A stretch of DNA of 64,000 nucleotides. Source: an uncultured Lachnospiraceae bacterium. GTDB lineage: Bacteria > Bacillota > Clostridia > Lachnospirales > Lachnospiraceae. The stretch spans positions 30,144-94,143 of the forward strand of contig CALWLA010000006.1 of NCBI GenBank assembly GCA_944381405.1, written 5' to 3'. The notes beneath the pieces were generated by a model. That model was not told the origin of the DNA and searched no databases. It was given only the letters and a program-made list of their open reading frames with translations. The position numbers were made by a program, and so were the translations under genes. The stretch's first letter is position 1. The number at the start of each line of letters is the position of its first letter. Of this stretch, positions 44,969 through 54,342 are shown one piece after another.

Positions 44969-45223
44969 ATGTCAGACACCAGTTGCCGCAAGGCTTATGT
45001 TTCCGTCAATCTGGACGTGGATGAAGAGGGCAGGATCTGCCCCCGCTGTATCCGGTGGAAAAACGGCCGGATCTTTCAGATCGACCGGATCCTCTACAGA
45101 TGCCGGGCCGCCTCGGAACGGGTAGGCGGCGGCGGGATCCGCTACACCGTGCTGATCGGCGGCAGGGAGTCCTTTCTGTTTCAGGAGGGAAATCGCTGGT
45201 TCGTAGAGGCCCGGGAAGGATGA
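44969..45223 (+). CDS. Small uncharacterised protein divergent from the mutagenesis operon
   Basis: 84 residues. AAGGAGG precedes the ATG. It begins with a short polar segment, then a compact beta-rich pattern (VSVNLDVDEEGRICPRCIRW, GRIFQIDRI, GIRYTVLIGGRESFLF, ends WFVEAREG) with a CPRC pair. I recognise similar uncharacterised proteins in Lachnospiraceae but no domain name. Sharing an operator with the polymerase operon suggests damage-inducible expression, comparable with YolD-type partners of Y-family polymerases in Bacillus. That role is inference. Confidence 0.7.
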   Translation: MSDTSCRKAYVSVNLDVDEEGRICPRCIRWKNGRIFQIDRILYRCRAASERVGGGGIRYTVLIGGRESFLFQEGNRWFVEAREG

Positions 45224-45427
45224 GCTTTACGGATACCAAACCCGAGCTTTCGCCGGCCTGCGGCCTGGTTCCGGCACGCCGCCCTTCCCAGGCTTTCCTT
45301 TTCCGCCCCTTTCCGGCATTCAAAAAGAGGCCTCCCCGGCTTGCATTTTTTTCCGAAATATGTTACATATTCTTTAATTGACCGATTTTGCGGAGAAGGG
45401 CAAGCTTCTCCGCAGCAGGAGGTTTTT

Positions 45428-46453
45428 ATGCGCGTTTTCAAAAAAATGCTCCGGGCTCTGACCTGCTGCCTGGCTGCGGGACTTCTGGCTCTGCCGGGAT
45501 CCGCTGCCTTGGGGGCTTCCTCCGTTTACTACACGGCGTCGGAAGCTGCATCTCCTTCATCCTACGGCCCCAGCCTCAGGCTGACGGAGCTTCCCACCCG
45601 GCTGGATAACCTGGATCAGGAACCGGATTTTGCAGGAGGCGAGGTGCGCTTTCTGGCAAACACCGCCACCCGCCAGCAGCAGCTCTGCGGCGTCATCCGC
45701 AGCCCGGAAGGAAAGGTCCTGGTGGTGGACGGCGGCGTGGCTGCCGATGCGGAACACCTGATCTCCGTGCTCCAGTCCTACGGCGGCGTGGTGGACGCAT
45801 GGCTCATCACCCATCCCCAGGACGACCATATCGGCGCTCTGTACGAGATCCTGGAGCGGCATCCCGATGCGGTGGATATCCGGAACGTTTATTTTCATTT
45901 CCATGACTACGACTGGTACGGAGAGGCAGCTCCCGCGGAACAGGAAATGGTCTGGAATCTGCTGCGGGCCCTGGAAAAACTTCCGGCAGACCGGCTCCAC
46001 GGATTTTCCGACCAGGCCTTCCGGAAGGGGCAGACCGTTACCCTGTCCGCTTCCTTAAGTTTCCGGGCCCTGAACGATCCCCTGGATATCCGGGGGGCTT
46101 ATGCCGTCAACAACTCCAGCATCATGTACGATATCACCCTTTCCGGGAAACACATCCTGGTGCTGGGGGACATGGGACCTGACGGGGGCGATCAGCTGCT
46201 GCCGGAGATCCTTCTGTCCCGGCTGCAAGCAGACTATGTGGTCATGAGCCACCACGGCCAGAACGGCGTAAAGGACAGCTTTTATCTCACCCTGGCCCCC
46301 GAGGCCTGCATCTGGTCCTGCCCGGACTGGCTCTTTGACGCGGCTCCGGGAAACCGGGACGGCCTCAAGACCTACGAGACCAAGAGCCTCATCAATTCCA
46401 TGGGCATCACCCGGAATTACTGCACCAAGGACGGAGATATCCTGCTGCGCTGA
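45428..46453 (+). CDS. Secreted ComEC-like metallo-beta-lactamase fold protein
   Basis: 341 residues from the ATG at 45428 (GGAGG before it). Signal peptide (LTCCLAAGLLALPGSAAL). MBL metal motif THPQDDHIG (the usual HxDxDH of ComEC has Gln in place of the first Asp), LVLGDMG, and SHHGQNG typical of the ComEC/Rec2 hydrolase domain. It stands outside any competence operon and has no membrane channel, so it is a secreted hydrolase, possibly acting on nucleic acids or phosphodiesters. The gap before it (45224-45427) holds nothing certain. Confidence 0.85.
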   Translation: MRVFKKMLRALTCCLAAGLLALPGSAALGASSVYYTASEAASPSSYGPSLRLTELPTRLDNLDQEPDFAGGEVRFLANTATRQQQLCGVIRSPEGKVLVVDGGVAADAEHLISVLQSYGGVVDAWLITHPQDDHIGALYEILERHPDAVDIRNVYFHFHDYDWYGEAAPAEQEMVWNLLRALEKLPADRLHGFSDQAFRKGQTVTLSASLSFRALNDPLDIRGAYAVNNSSIMYDITLSGKHILVLGDMGPDGGDQLLPEILLSRLQADYVVMSHHGQNGVKDSFYLTLAPEACIWSCPDWLFDAAPGNRDGLKTYETKSLINSMGITRNYCTKDGDILLR

Positions 46454-46468
46454 TCCCTTCAGATGAAG

Positions 46469-46532
46469 AAAGGACGCTTTACAGAAAGACCAGGGAGTTA
46501 TCCCTCAGCTTTTCCGCAAAGCGTCCTTTTTG
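46469..46532. terminator. Bidirectional terminator
   Basis: AAAGGACGCTTT / AAAGCGTCCTTT arms (46469-46480, 46518-46529) enclose a smaller AGGGA/TCCCT hairpin; T-runs on both sides. Between the convergent MBL and degV genes. Confidence 0.8.
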
Positions 46533-46535
46533 CAT

Positions 46536-47420
46536 TTATTCCTTTTCTTTTCCTACAAAGAAAACCGCCACGGTGCCGGGCCCCGTATGGGAGCCGATGA
46601 CCGTTCCGATGTCGTAGATCCTGATCTTTCCGGAAAGCCCCGGGAAGGCCGCCTCGATCCTGCCGGCAAGCTCCTCCGCTTCCCCGCGGCAGTCGGACTG
46701 GCTCATATAGCAGTAGCCCTCATAGGCGCTGCCGCCCTGTGCTCTCGTCAGCATCTCCGAAACCAGCGCCTCCTGTACCCGCCGCTTGCCCCGGCATTTG
46801 GCATAGGGCACCAGTTTTCCCTCCCGGTCTACCCGCATCAGGGGGCAGATCTTTAAGGCGGTGCCGAACACGCAGGCGGTTTTGGAAACCCGCCCGCCCC
46901 GGCACAGATAGGTGAGGTCTCCGGTGTAAAACCAGGCGTTGACCTGATCCCGGATCCCCAGGATATGGTCCCGAAGCTCCATAAAGCCCATGCCCTCATC
47001 CCGCCGGTCCGCCGCAAGGCTCACCAGAAGCCCAAAGCCCGAGGAGGCGTTCAGGGAGTCGATGACCTCGATGCGCCGTTTTGGAAAACGCTCCATGAGC
47101 TCTGCCGCCGCCGTCCGGGCGGAGTTCAGGGTGCCGGAGATCCCGGTGGATAGCGACAGGTGCAGCACATCCTTTCCCGCCTCCAGCATGGGCTCCCAGA
47201 AATGCTCGTATGCTCCCACGCTTACCTGGGAGGTGGTGGAAACGGAGCCCTCCGCCATCCGGCGGTAAAACTCTCCGATGGGCATGCTTTTTCCGTAATC
47301 GTCCGCATAATCCTGTCCATCCATGTGGAAGGTAAAACTCACATAGGGGATCTTCCGTTCCTGAAAATATGCGTCGGAAAGATCCGCCGTGGATTCACAG
47401 CTTAAAATGTAGTCCTGCAT
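46536..47420 (-). CDS. DegV-family fatty-acid-binding protein
   Basis: 294 residues from the ATG at 47418-47420, with AGGAGG inside the end of lepA. SCESTADLSDAYF start, VSTTSQVS and the ISGTLNSAR segment that binds the fatty-acid carboxylate, C-terminal GTVIGSHTGPGTV. DegV/FakB proteins present fatty acids to the FakA kinase for phospholipid synthesis. fakA is not in the window. Translated right after lepA. Confidence 0.92.
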   Translation of the reverse strand: MQDYILSCESTADLSDAYFQERKIPYVSFTFHMDGQDYADDYGKSMPIGEFYRRMAEGSVSTTSQVSVGAYEHFWEPMLEAGKDVLHLSLSTGISGTLNSARTAAAELMERFPKRRIEVIDSLNASSGFGLLVSLAADRRDEGMGFMELRDHILGIRDQVNAWFYTGDLTYLCRGGRVSKTACVFGTALKICPLMRVDREGKLVPYAKCRGKRRVQEALVSEMLTRAQGGSAYEGYCYMSQSDCRGEAEELAGRIEAAFPGLSGKIRIYDIGTVIGSHTGPGTVAVFFVGKEKE

Positions 47421-47422
47421 CC

Positions 47423-49240
<1,818 letters not shown>

Positions 49241-49295
49241 GGCATAAATGATAGCAAATTTTCCCTTTAAATTCAATCATTTTCCAAGATTTCTC

Positions 49296-49324
49296 TTGAC
49301 AGGACGGGGCCTTGCGGCTAGAAT
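49296..49324 (+). promoter_or_regulatory. Promoter of rpsT
   Basis: TTGACA (49296-49301), 17 bases, TAGAAT (49319-49324), giving a leader of about 75 bases. Confidence 0.8.
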
Positions 49325-49405
49325 ATGAAAGAATGTTTACACCAAACTGTCCGTGTCCGGGATTAGTGGAAACAAGTATTTTTTGAAGAAGGAGGTGTAA
49401 CCAAA

Positions 49406-49669
49406 ATGGCAAATATCAAATCTGCAAAGAAGAGAATCCTTGTAATCAAGACCAAGACTGACAGAAACAAGGCCATCCGTTCCAGAGTGAAGACTTATGT
49501 GAAGAAGGTTCAGGCCGCTGTTGAGTCAGGCGATAAGGCACAGGCAAACGAGGCTCTTAGGGCTGCTGTATCTGAGATCAGCAAGGCTGAGTCCAAGGGC
49601 GTTTACCATGCAAATACAGCTTCCAGAAAGATTTCAAGACTTTCCAAGGCTGTCGCTGCCATGGCCTAA
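49406..49669 (+). CDS. rpsT: 30S ribosomal protein S20
   Basis: 87 residues, very basic and helical (MANIKSAKKRILV start, KGVYHANTASRKISRLSKAV end). Strong AAGGAGGTG. It binds 16S rRNA early in 30S assembly. Codon use is more AT-rich than in its neighbours, as expected for a highly expressed gene. Followed at once by a strong terminator. Confidence 0.98.
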   Translation: MANIKSAKKRILVIKTKTDRNKAIRSRVKTYVKKVQAAVESGDKAQANEALRAAVSEISKAESKGVYHANTASRKISRLSKAVAAMA

Positions 49670-49696
49670 GTAATTGGCATATCATAGAACTTTAAG

Positions 49697-49731
49697 AAAA
49701 GCTCCGGGATTAACCCACCCGGAGCTTTTTT
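49697..49731. terminator. Terminator shared by rpsT and holA
   Basis: AAAAGCTCCGGG / CCCGGAGCTTTT arms (49697-49708, 49718-49729) with T-runs on both strands. Confidence 0.88.
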
Positions 49732-49743
49732 ACTGTCTTTTTT

Positions 49744-50769
49744 TCAGGAGGCCAGGATCACCTCCAGCCCCAGCCGCTCCCCTATGTCGCCCTGTTTGAT
49801 CTTCGTTTCCATCTCCACGCAGAGCTCCACATAGCGCCTGGCCTCTCCCAGGCTGAGCCTTGCGCTCTGCTCCCGGAGCTTTCGCAGCTGCCAGTCCTTA
49901 AGCCGCAGCTTTTCCGCCAGGGCCGCGTCTCCGATGCGCTCCCGCATGGCGTCCTTGATGAGATACACCTGATTGAACTGCCGGGACAGAAGGAACAGGA
50001 TGCGCATGGGCGGCACCTTCAGGGACAGCATCTCCTCGAACATCCTGAGGGCCGCCCCGGTGTTTCCCCTGAGCTTTTCCGACAGCATGTCGAAAACCTT
50101 GTCCGAAAGGGTCCTGGAGCAGATGGCTTCGATGTCCTCCTCCCGGATCTGGATCATGGGAAGCTCAGCCCCCCGTTTGAGCCTGCCGCCCGCTGCAAGC
50201 TCCTCTCCGGAAGCCGTATAGGCGATCAGCTTTTCCAGCTCAGAGCTCAGGTTCAGCATGTCATAGCCTGCAAGCTGCAAAAGCCTGGTCATGGCCCTGC
50301 CGCTGATCTCCCGGTGGTTTTTCTTCAGATAGCTCACCGCCCAGGTACGGATCTTTCCCTGGTCCTGGGCTGCCTCCTTGTAGGATTTGGATTCCGCCTT
50401 CCGGTACTGGAACACCTCTCCCCGCTCCCGAAAAAGCTTAAAGAGCCGGTTGCCTGCATCCGCCTCCTCCTCATAGAAGATCATCACCGTGCTTTCCGGA
50501 AGCTCCAGGATGCCCTGGAAAAAATCCTCCGGCACGCTGCCCTTAAAAAGGCCGCTGTCGGAAAGCAGAAGGGTCCGTTTTTCCGAAAGAAAGGGCATGG
50601 TCTCCGAAAGCCTCAGGACCTCCTCCCGGTCCAGCTCCCGGCCGGAAAAGGTATTGAAGTCCATGCTGCCCTCGGTATGCAGGGCCTTCAGCAGTTCCTT
50701 TTTCTTTTTTTCCTTCAGATACTGCTCGTCTCCGCAGATCAGATACAGATTTTTTTCCTCCGCCGCCAT
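49744..50769 (-). CDS. holA: DNA polymerase III subunit delta
   Basis: 341 residues from the ATG at 50767-50769; a longer frame upstream reads non-protein-like sequence. Delta-type AAA fold without a functional P-loop (LYLICGDEQYLKEKKKKELL start), C-terminal collar with LSLGEARRYVELCVEMETKI. It opens the beta clamp in the clamp loader. Neighbouring rpsT is typical in Firmicutes. Confidence 0.93.
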   Translation of the reverse strand: MAAEEKNLYLICGDEQYLKEKKKKELLKALHTEGSMDFNTFSGRELDREEVLRLSETMPFLSEKRTLLLSDSGLFKGSVPEDFFQGILELPESTVMIFYEEEADAGNRLFKLFRERGEVFQYRKAESKSYKEAAQDQGKIRTWAVSYLKKNHREISGRAMTRLLQLAGYDMLNLSSELEKLIAYTASGEELAAGGRLKRGAELPMIQIREEDIEAICSRTLSDKVFDMLSEKLRGNTGAALRMFEEMLSLKVPPMRILFLLSRQFNQVYLIKDAMRERIGDAALAEKLRLKDWQLRKLREQSARLSLGEARRYVELCVEMETKIKQGDIGERLGLEVILAS

Positions 50770-50839
50770 GTTCCGCCGCTGCCTTTCCTCGTTTTCCTGT
50801 TTATCATAAAATAATCCGGCGGGAATTACAACAGGAAGC

Positions 50840-50868
50840 TTGCCGAAACGGCCTTTGGGAATTATAAT
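50840..50868 (+). promoter_or_regulatory. Promoter of the two-component operon
   Basis: TTGCCG (50840-50845), 17 bases, TATAAT (50863-50868), 28 bases before the response-regulator start. The -10 box is inside the palindrome GGAATTATAATTCC, a possible operator. Confidence 0.65.
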
Positions 50869-50896
50869 TCCTGTAGATACACGGAGGTGGATCCAT

Positions 50897-51571
50897 ATGA
50901 GGATTTTATATGCGGAGGACGAACCGGAGCTTCGGGCCGTTACGGAAAAACAGCTCAAGGCCGAGGGCTTCGGCGTGGACAGCTGCGGCGACGGGGAGGA
51001 AGCCCTGGACTATGCCCGCAGCACGGACTACGACCTGATCATCCTGGACATCATGATGCCCAAAAAGGACGGGCTTTCCGTCCTGCGGAGCCTCAGGCAG
51101 GCGCGGAATCCGGTGCCGGTGCTGCTTCTGACCGCCAAGGATGCGGTGGAGGACCGGGTGGCGGGACTGGACGCAGGGGCCGATGACTATCTCACAAAGC
51201 CCTATGCCTTTTCCGAACTGGCAGCCAGGATCCGGGCCCTTCTGCGCAGGCATTCCGAGGAAAAGACCGACTGCCTTTCCGCAGGGGATCTTTCCCTGTG
51301 CCTTTCCTCCAAACGGGTGACCCGGGGCGACCGGGAGATCAGTCTCTCCGCCAGGGAATTCGCCCTGCTGGAATCCCTGATGCGCCACAAGGGTAGCGTG
51401 CTGTCCAGGGCCCAGCTGGAAAACCAGATCTGGGACTACGGCTTTGAGGGCGGCAGCAACGTCATCGACGTCTACATCCGTTATCTGCGCCGGAAGATCG
51501 ACGATCCCTTTGAGAAAAAACTGATCCACACGGTCCGGGGGGCAGGCTACGTCCTGCGGGAGGAGGCATGA
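50897..51571 (+). CDS. OmpR-family response regulator
   Basis: 224 residues from the ATG at 50897 (GGAGGTGG before it). Receiver with phospho-acceptor in LIILDIMMPKKDG and KPYAF; winged helix with EFALLESLMRHKGSVLSRAQ and the recognition segment NVIDVYIRYLRRKID. Its stop overlaps the kinase start (ATGA). Resembles CutR/MprA-type regulators; its target is unknown. Confidence 0.93.
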   Translation: MRILYAEDEPELRAVTEKQLKAEGFGVDSCGDGEEALDYARSTDYDLIILDIMMPKKDGLSVLRSLRQARNPVPVLLLTAKDAVEDRVAGLDAGADDYLTKPYAFSELAARIRALLRRHSEEKTDCLSAGDLSLCLSSKRVTRGDREISLSAREFALLESLMRHKGSVLSRAQLENQIWDYGFEGGSNVIDVYIRYLRRKIDDPFEKKLIHTVRGAGYVLREEA

Positions 51572-52905
51572 AGCGTTTCTCCATCAAAGCCCGGGTGACC
51601 GTCTGGTACACCGTCTTTATGCTACTGCTGGCAGGGTCCCTGCTGGCGCTCCTCTTTCTGATGTCCGAGGGGCTTTCACAACGCCGCCTCAGGATGCAGC
51701 TGAAGGATGCGGTGGCGGACACGGTGGCGGACGTACATTTCCGCTACGGCAATCTCAATACCGAGGATCTGGATTTTTACAAAAACGGCGTTTCCCTGTT
51801 CATTTACGATACCAGCGGCTATCTGCTGGCGCCAAAGGTCAATCTGGGGGTACAGGTGGATTCCCTTCTGCAGGATCAGACCGCCCGCACCCTCCGGACC
51901 GCCTCCGGCGGCCAGATGGTCTACGACGTTTATGCCACGGACGGCTCCACCCCCTTCTGGGTGCGGGGCATCGTTTCCCTGGAGGGCAGCGTCCAGATCT
52001 ACGGCCTGCTGCGGTTTCTGGTACTGGGCGCCTTTCCCTTTTTCATCCTGCTGGTGGCACTGGGAGGCTATCAGGTGACAAAACGGGCCTTCCGTCCCAT
52101 CGGCCAGATGGCGGAGACTGCGGACCGGATCACCTCCGGAAATGATCTGTCCCAGCGCATCGACACCGGCAGTTCCCAGGACGAGCTGGGAAGGCTCGGG
52201 GCTACCATGAACCGGATGCTGGCAAGGCTCCAGGATTCCTTTGAAACGGAACGGCAGTTTACCTCAGACGTATCCCACGAGCTTCGGACCCCCCTTTCCG
52301 TGATTCGGTCCCAATGCGAATATGGCCTGTCGGAGGCCGCCGGAGAGCGGGAACGGCAGGAGGCTCTCGCCAGCATCGCCCGCCAGGCAAACCGCATGAA
52401 CGCCATGGTCTCTCAGCTTCTGTTCCTGAGCCGGGCGGACCGGGGGGCTTTTTCCCTGGAGAAAAAGGAGCTGGACTTGAGCGGCCTTGTGGAAGGCTGC
52501 GCCATGGACCTTATGCCCGCAGCGGAGGCCCGGGGCCTCTCCCTACAGACAGACATCGCGCCGGGGCTTCGGATCTCTGGAGACGAGACCATGCTTTTGC
52601 GGCTTGTGGACAACCTGCTGACCAACGCCATCCGGTATAACCGGGAGGGAGGCAGCATCTGTCTGAGCCTTGAACAAACGCCGGAGGGCCATATCCGGCT
52701 TTCCGTCAGGGACACGGGCATCGGGATCCGGAAGGAGGACCTGCCCAGGATCTGGAACCGGTTTTACCGGGCAGACCCCTCCCGCCACAGCGAAGGCACC
52801 GGCCTTGGGCTTTCCATGGTCAAATGGATCGCAGAGGCCCACGGAGGGACCGTTTCCGCAGACAGCGTTTACGGAGAGGGCAGCTGCTTTACGGTGCTGC
52901 TGTAG
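51568..52905 (+). CDS. Sensor histidine kinase with HAMP domain
   Basis: 445 residues. Membrane segments at about 10-32 and 150-175 flank an extracytoplasmic sensor domain; HAMP follows (TKRAFRPIGQMAETADRITS), then the phospho-accepting histidine in SDVSHELRTPLSVIRSQ and the ATPase domain (NLLTNAIRYNREGG, GTGLGLSMVKW). Partner of the overlapping response regulator. No transporter is adjacent to suggest a signal. Confidence 0.93.
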   Translation: MKRFSIKARVTVWYTVFMLLLAGSLLALLFLMSEGLSQRRLRMQLKDAVADTVADVHFRYGNLNTEDLDFYKNGVSLFIYDTSGYLLAPKVNLGVQVDSLLQDQTARTLRTASGGQMVYDVYATDGSTPFWVRGIVSLEGSVQIYGLLRFLVLGAFPFFILLVALGGYQVTKRAFRPIGQMAETADRITSGNDLSQRIDTGSSQDELGRLGATMNRMLARLQDSFETERQFTSDVSHELRTPLSVIRSQCEYGLSEAAGERERQEALASIARQANRMNAMVSQLLFLSRADRGAFSLEKKELDLSGLVEGCAMDLMPAAEARGLSLQTDIAPGLRISGDETMLLRLVDNLLTNAIRYNREGGSICLSLEQTPEGHIRLSVRDTGIGIRKEDLPRIWNRFYRADPSRHSEGTGLGLSMVKWIAEAHGGTVSADSVYGEGSCFTVLL

Positions 52906-52985
52906 GGTCCCTTCCATCATTCCAAGGTATGATTTCTTATCATAATATATTTAAAACCATCAGAACAATCAGGAGGTAACACATC

Positions 52986-54170
52986 ATGGATTACGCATCA
53001 GAATCATTGAAGGCTCATCGCAGCTGGAGAGGCAAGCTGGAGGTTACGCCCAGAGCCGCCGTGAATTCCAAGGAGGCTCTTTCCCTGGCCTACACCCCCG
53101 GCGTTGCGCAGCCCTGCCTGGAAATTCAGAAGGATCCTTCTTTAAGCTATGAGCTGACCCGCCGCTGGAATACCGTAGCGGTGGTTACCGACGGAACCGC
53201 AGTGCTGGGCCTCGGCGACATCGGCCCGGAGGCTGGCATGCCGGTCATGGAAGGAAAATGCGTGCTCTTCAAGGCCTTTGGCGATGTAGACGCCATTCCC
53301 CTCTGCGTCCGCAGCAAGGAGGTGGAGGACATCGTCAACACGGTGCGCCTCCTGGCAGGTTCCTTCGGGGGCGTCAATCTGGAGGATATCGCAGCGCCCA
53401 GGTGCTTTGAGATCGAGAAGAAGCTGAAGGAGGTCTGCGACATTCCGATCTTCCACGACGACCAGCACGGCACCGCTGTCATCACCCTGGCAGGCCTTGT
53501 GAACGCCCTTAAGATCGTAAACAAAAAGATGGAGGAGGTCCGCATCGTCATCAACGGCGCAGGCGCCGCTGCCATCGCCATCGCAAAGCTCCTGATCTCC
53601 GCCGGAGCGCAGCACATCGTTCTCTGCGACCGCACCGGCGCCGTATACCAGGGCCGTGAAAAGGGCATGAACTGGATCAAGGAAGAGATCGCGGCAGCCA
53701 CCAACCAGGAAAAGCTTTCCGGCAGCCTGGCGGACGCAGTGAAGGGGGCCGACGTATTCATCGGCGTATCCGCTCCCGGCGTGCTGACCCAGGAAATGGT
53801 AAAGACCATGGCAAAGGATGCCATCGTATTCGCCTGCGCAAACCCCACCCCGGAGATCTTCCCGGATGAGGCAAAGGCCGCCGGCGCGGCAGTCATCGCC
53901 ACCGGCCGCAGCGACTTCCCCAACCAGATCAATAACGTTTTGGCTTTCCCGGGCATCTTCCGGGGCGCTCTGGACGCAAGAGCCTCCGATATCAACGACG
54001 CCATGAAGGTAGCCGCAGCCAGGGCCCTGGCGGAGCTCATCGCTCCGGAGGAGCTGTCTCCGGAATACATCATTCCGGAAGCCTTCGACCCCAGAGTCAA
54101 GGACGCGGTGGCTTCTGCAGTCTATGAGGCAGCCTACGAAAGCGGCGTGGCACGGGTACCGAAGAAATAA
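52986..54170 (+). CDS. Malic enzyme (oxaloacetate-decarboxylating malate dehydrogenase)
   Basis: 394 residues. Catalytic tyrosine/lysine region (AYTPGVAQPC), metal-binding IFHDDQHGTAVI, NAD(P) fold INGAGAAAIAIAKLL and the ACANPTPEI segment. It converts malate to pyruvate, CO2 and NAD(P)H. The short bacterial form, without a phosphotransacetylase domain. GGAGG precedes the ATG. Convergent with pckA, the other C3-C4 node enzyme, across back-to-back terminators. Confidence 0.95.
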   Translation: MDYASESLKAHRSWRGKLEVTPRAAVNSKEALSLAYTPGVAQPCLEIQKDPSLSYELTRRWNTVAVVTDGTAVLGLGDIGPEAGMPVMEGKCVLFKAFGDVDAIPLCVRSKEVEDIVNTVRLLAGSFGGVNLEDIAAPRCFEIEKKLKEVCDIPIFHDDQHGTAVITLAGLVNALKIVNKKMEEVRIVINGAGAAAIAIAKLLISAGAQHIVLCDRTGAVYQGREKGMNWIKEEIAAATNQEKLSGSLADAVKGADVFIGVSAPGVLTQEMVKTMAKDAIVFACANPTPEIFPDEAKAAGAAVIATGRSDFPNQINNVLAFPGIFRGALDARASDINDAMKVAAARALAELIAPEELSPEYIIPEAFDPRVKDAVASAVYEAAYESGVARVPKK

Positions 54171-54204
54171 CAAAGCCTCCTGAGGCACAGCATCCGAAAA
54201 CAGG

Positions 54205-54247
54205 AAAATCCGGTCTTCCATCCTGAACAGATGGGAGCCGGATTTTT
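54205..54247 (+). terminator. Terminator of the malic enzyme gene
   Basis: AAAATCCGG...CCGGATTTT hairpin with inner CTTCCATC/GATGGGAG pairing, followed by a T-run. Confidence 0.8.
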
Positions 54248-54260
54248 TCTTGCTGCGGCA

Positions 54261-54303
54261 AAAAGGTGCCGCCCAGTCAGTTTTTGATGACCGGACGGCA
54301 CTG
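54261..54303 (-). terminator. Terminator of pckA
   Basis: Arms 54266-54279 and 54288-54301 (GTGCCG...CGGCAC ends, a few G-U pairs) followed on the minus strand by CTTTTT. Confidence 0.75.
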
Positions 54304-54342
54304 CCCTTTTATCGCTTTATAAAGTTGTGCTTTCGCTTTGGC

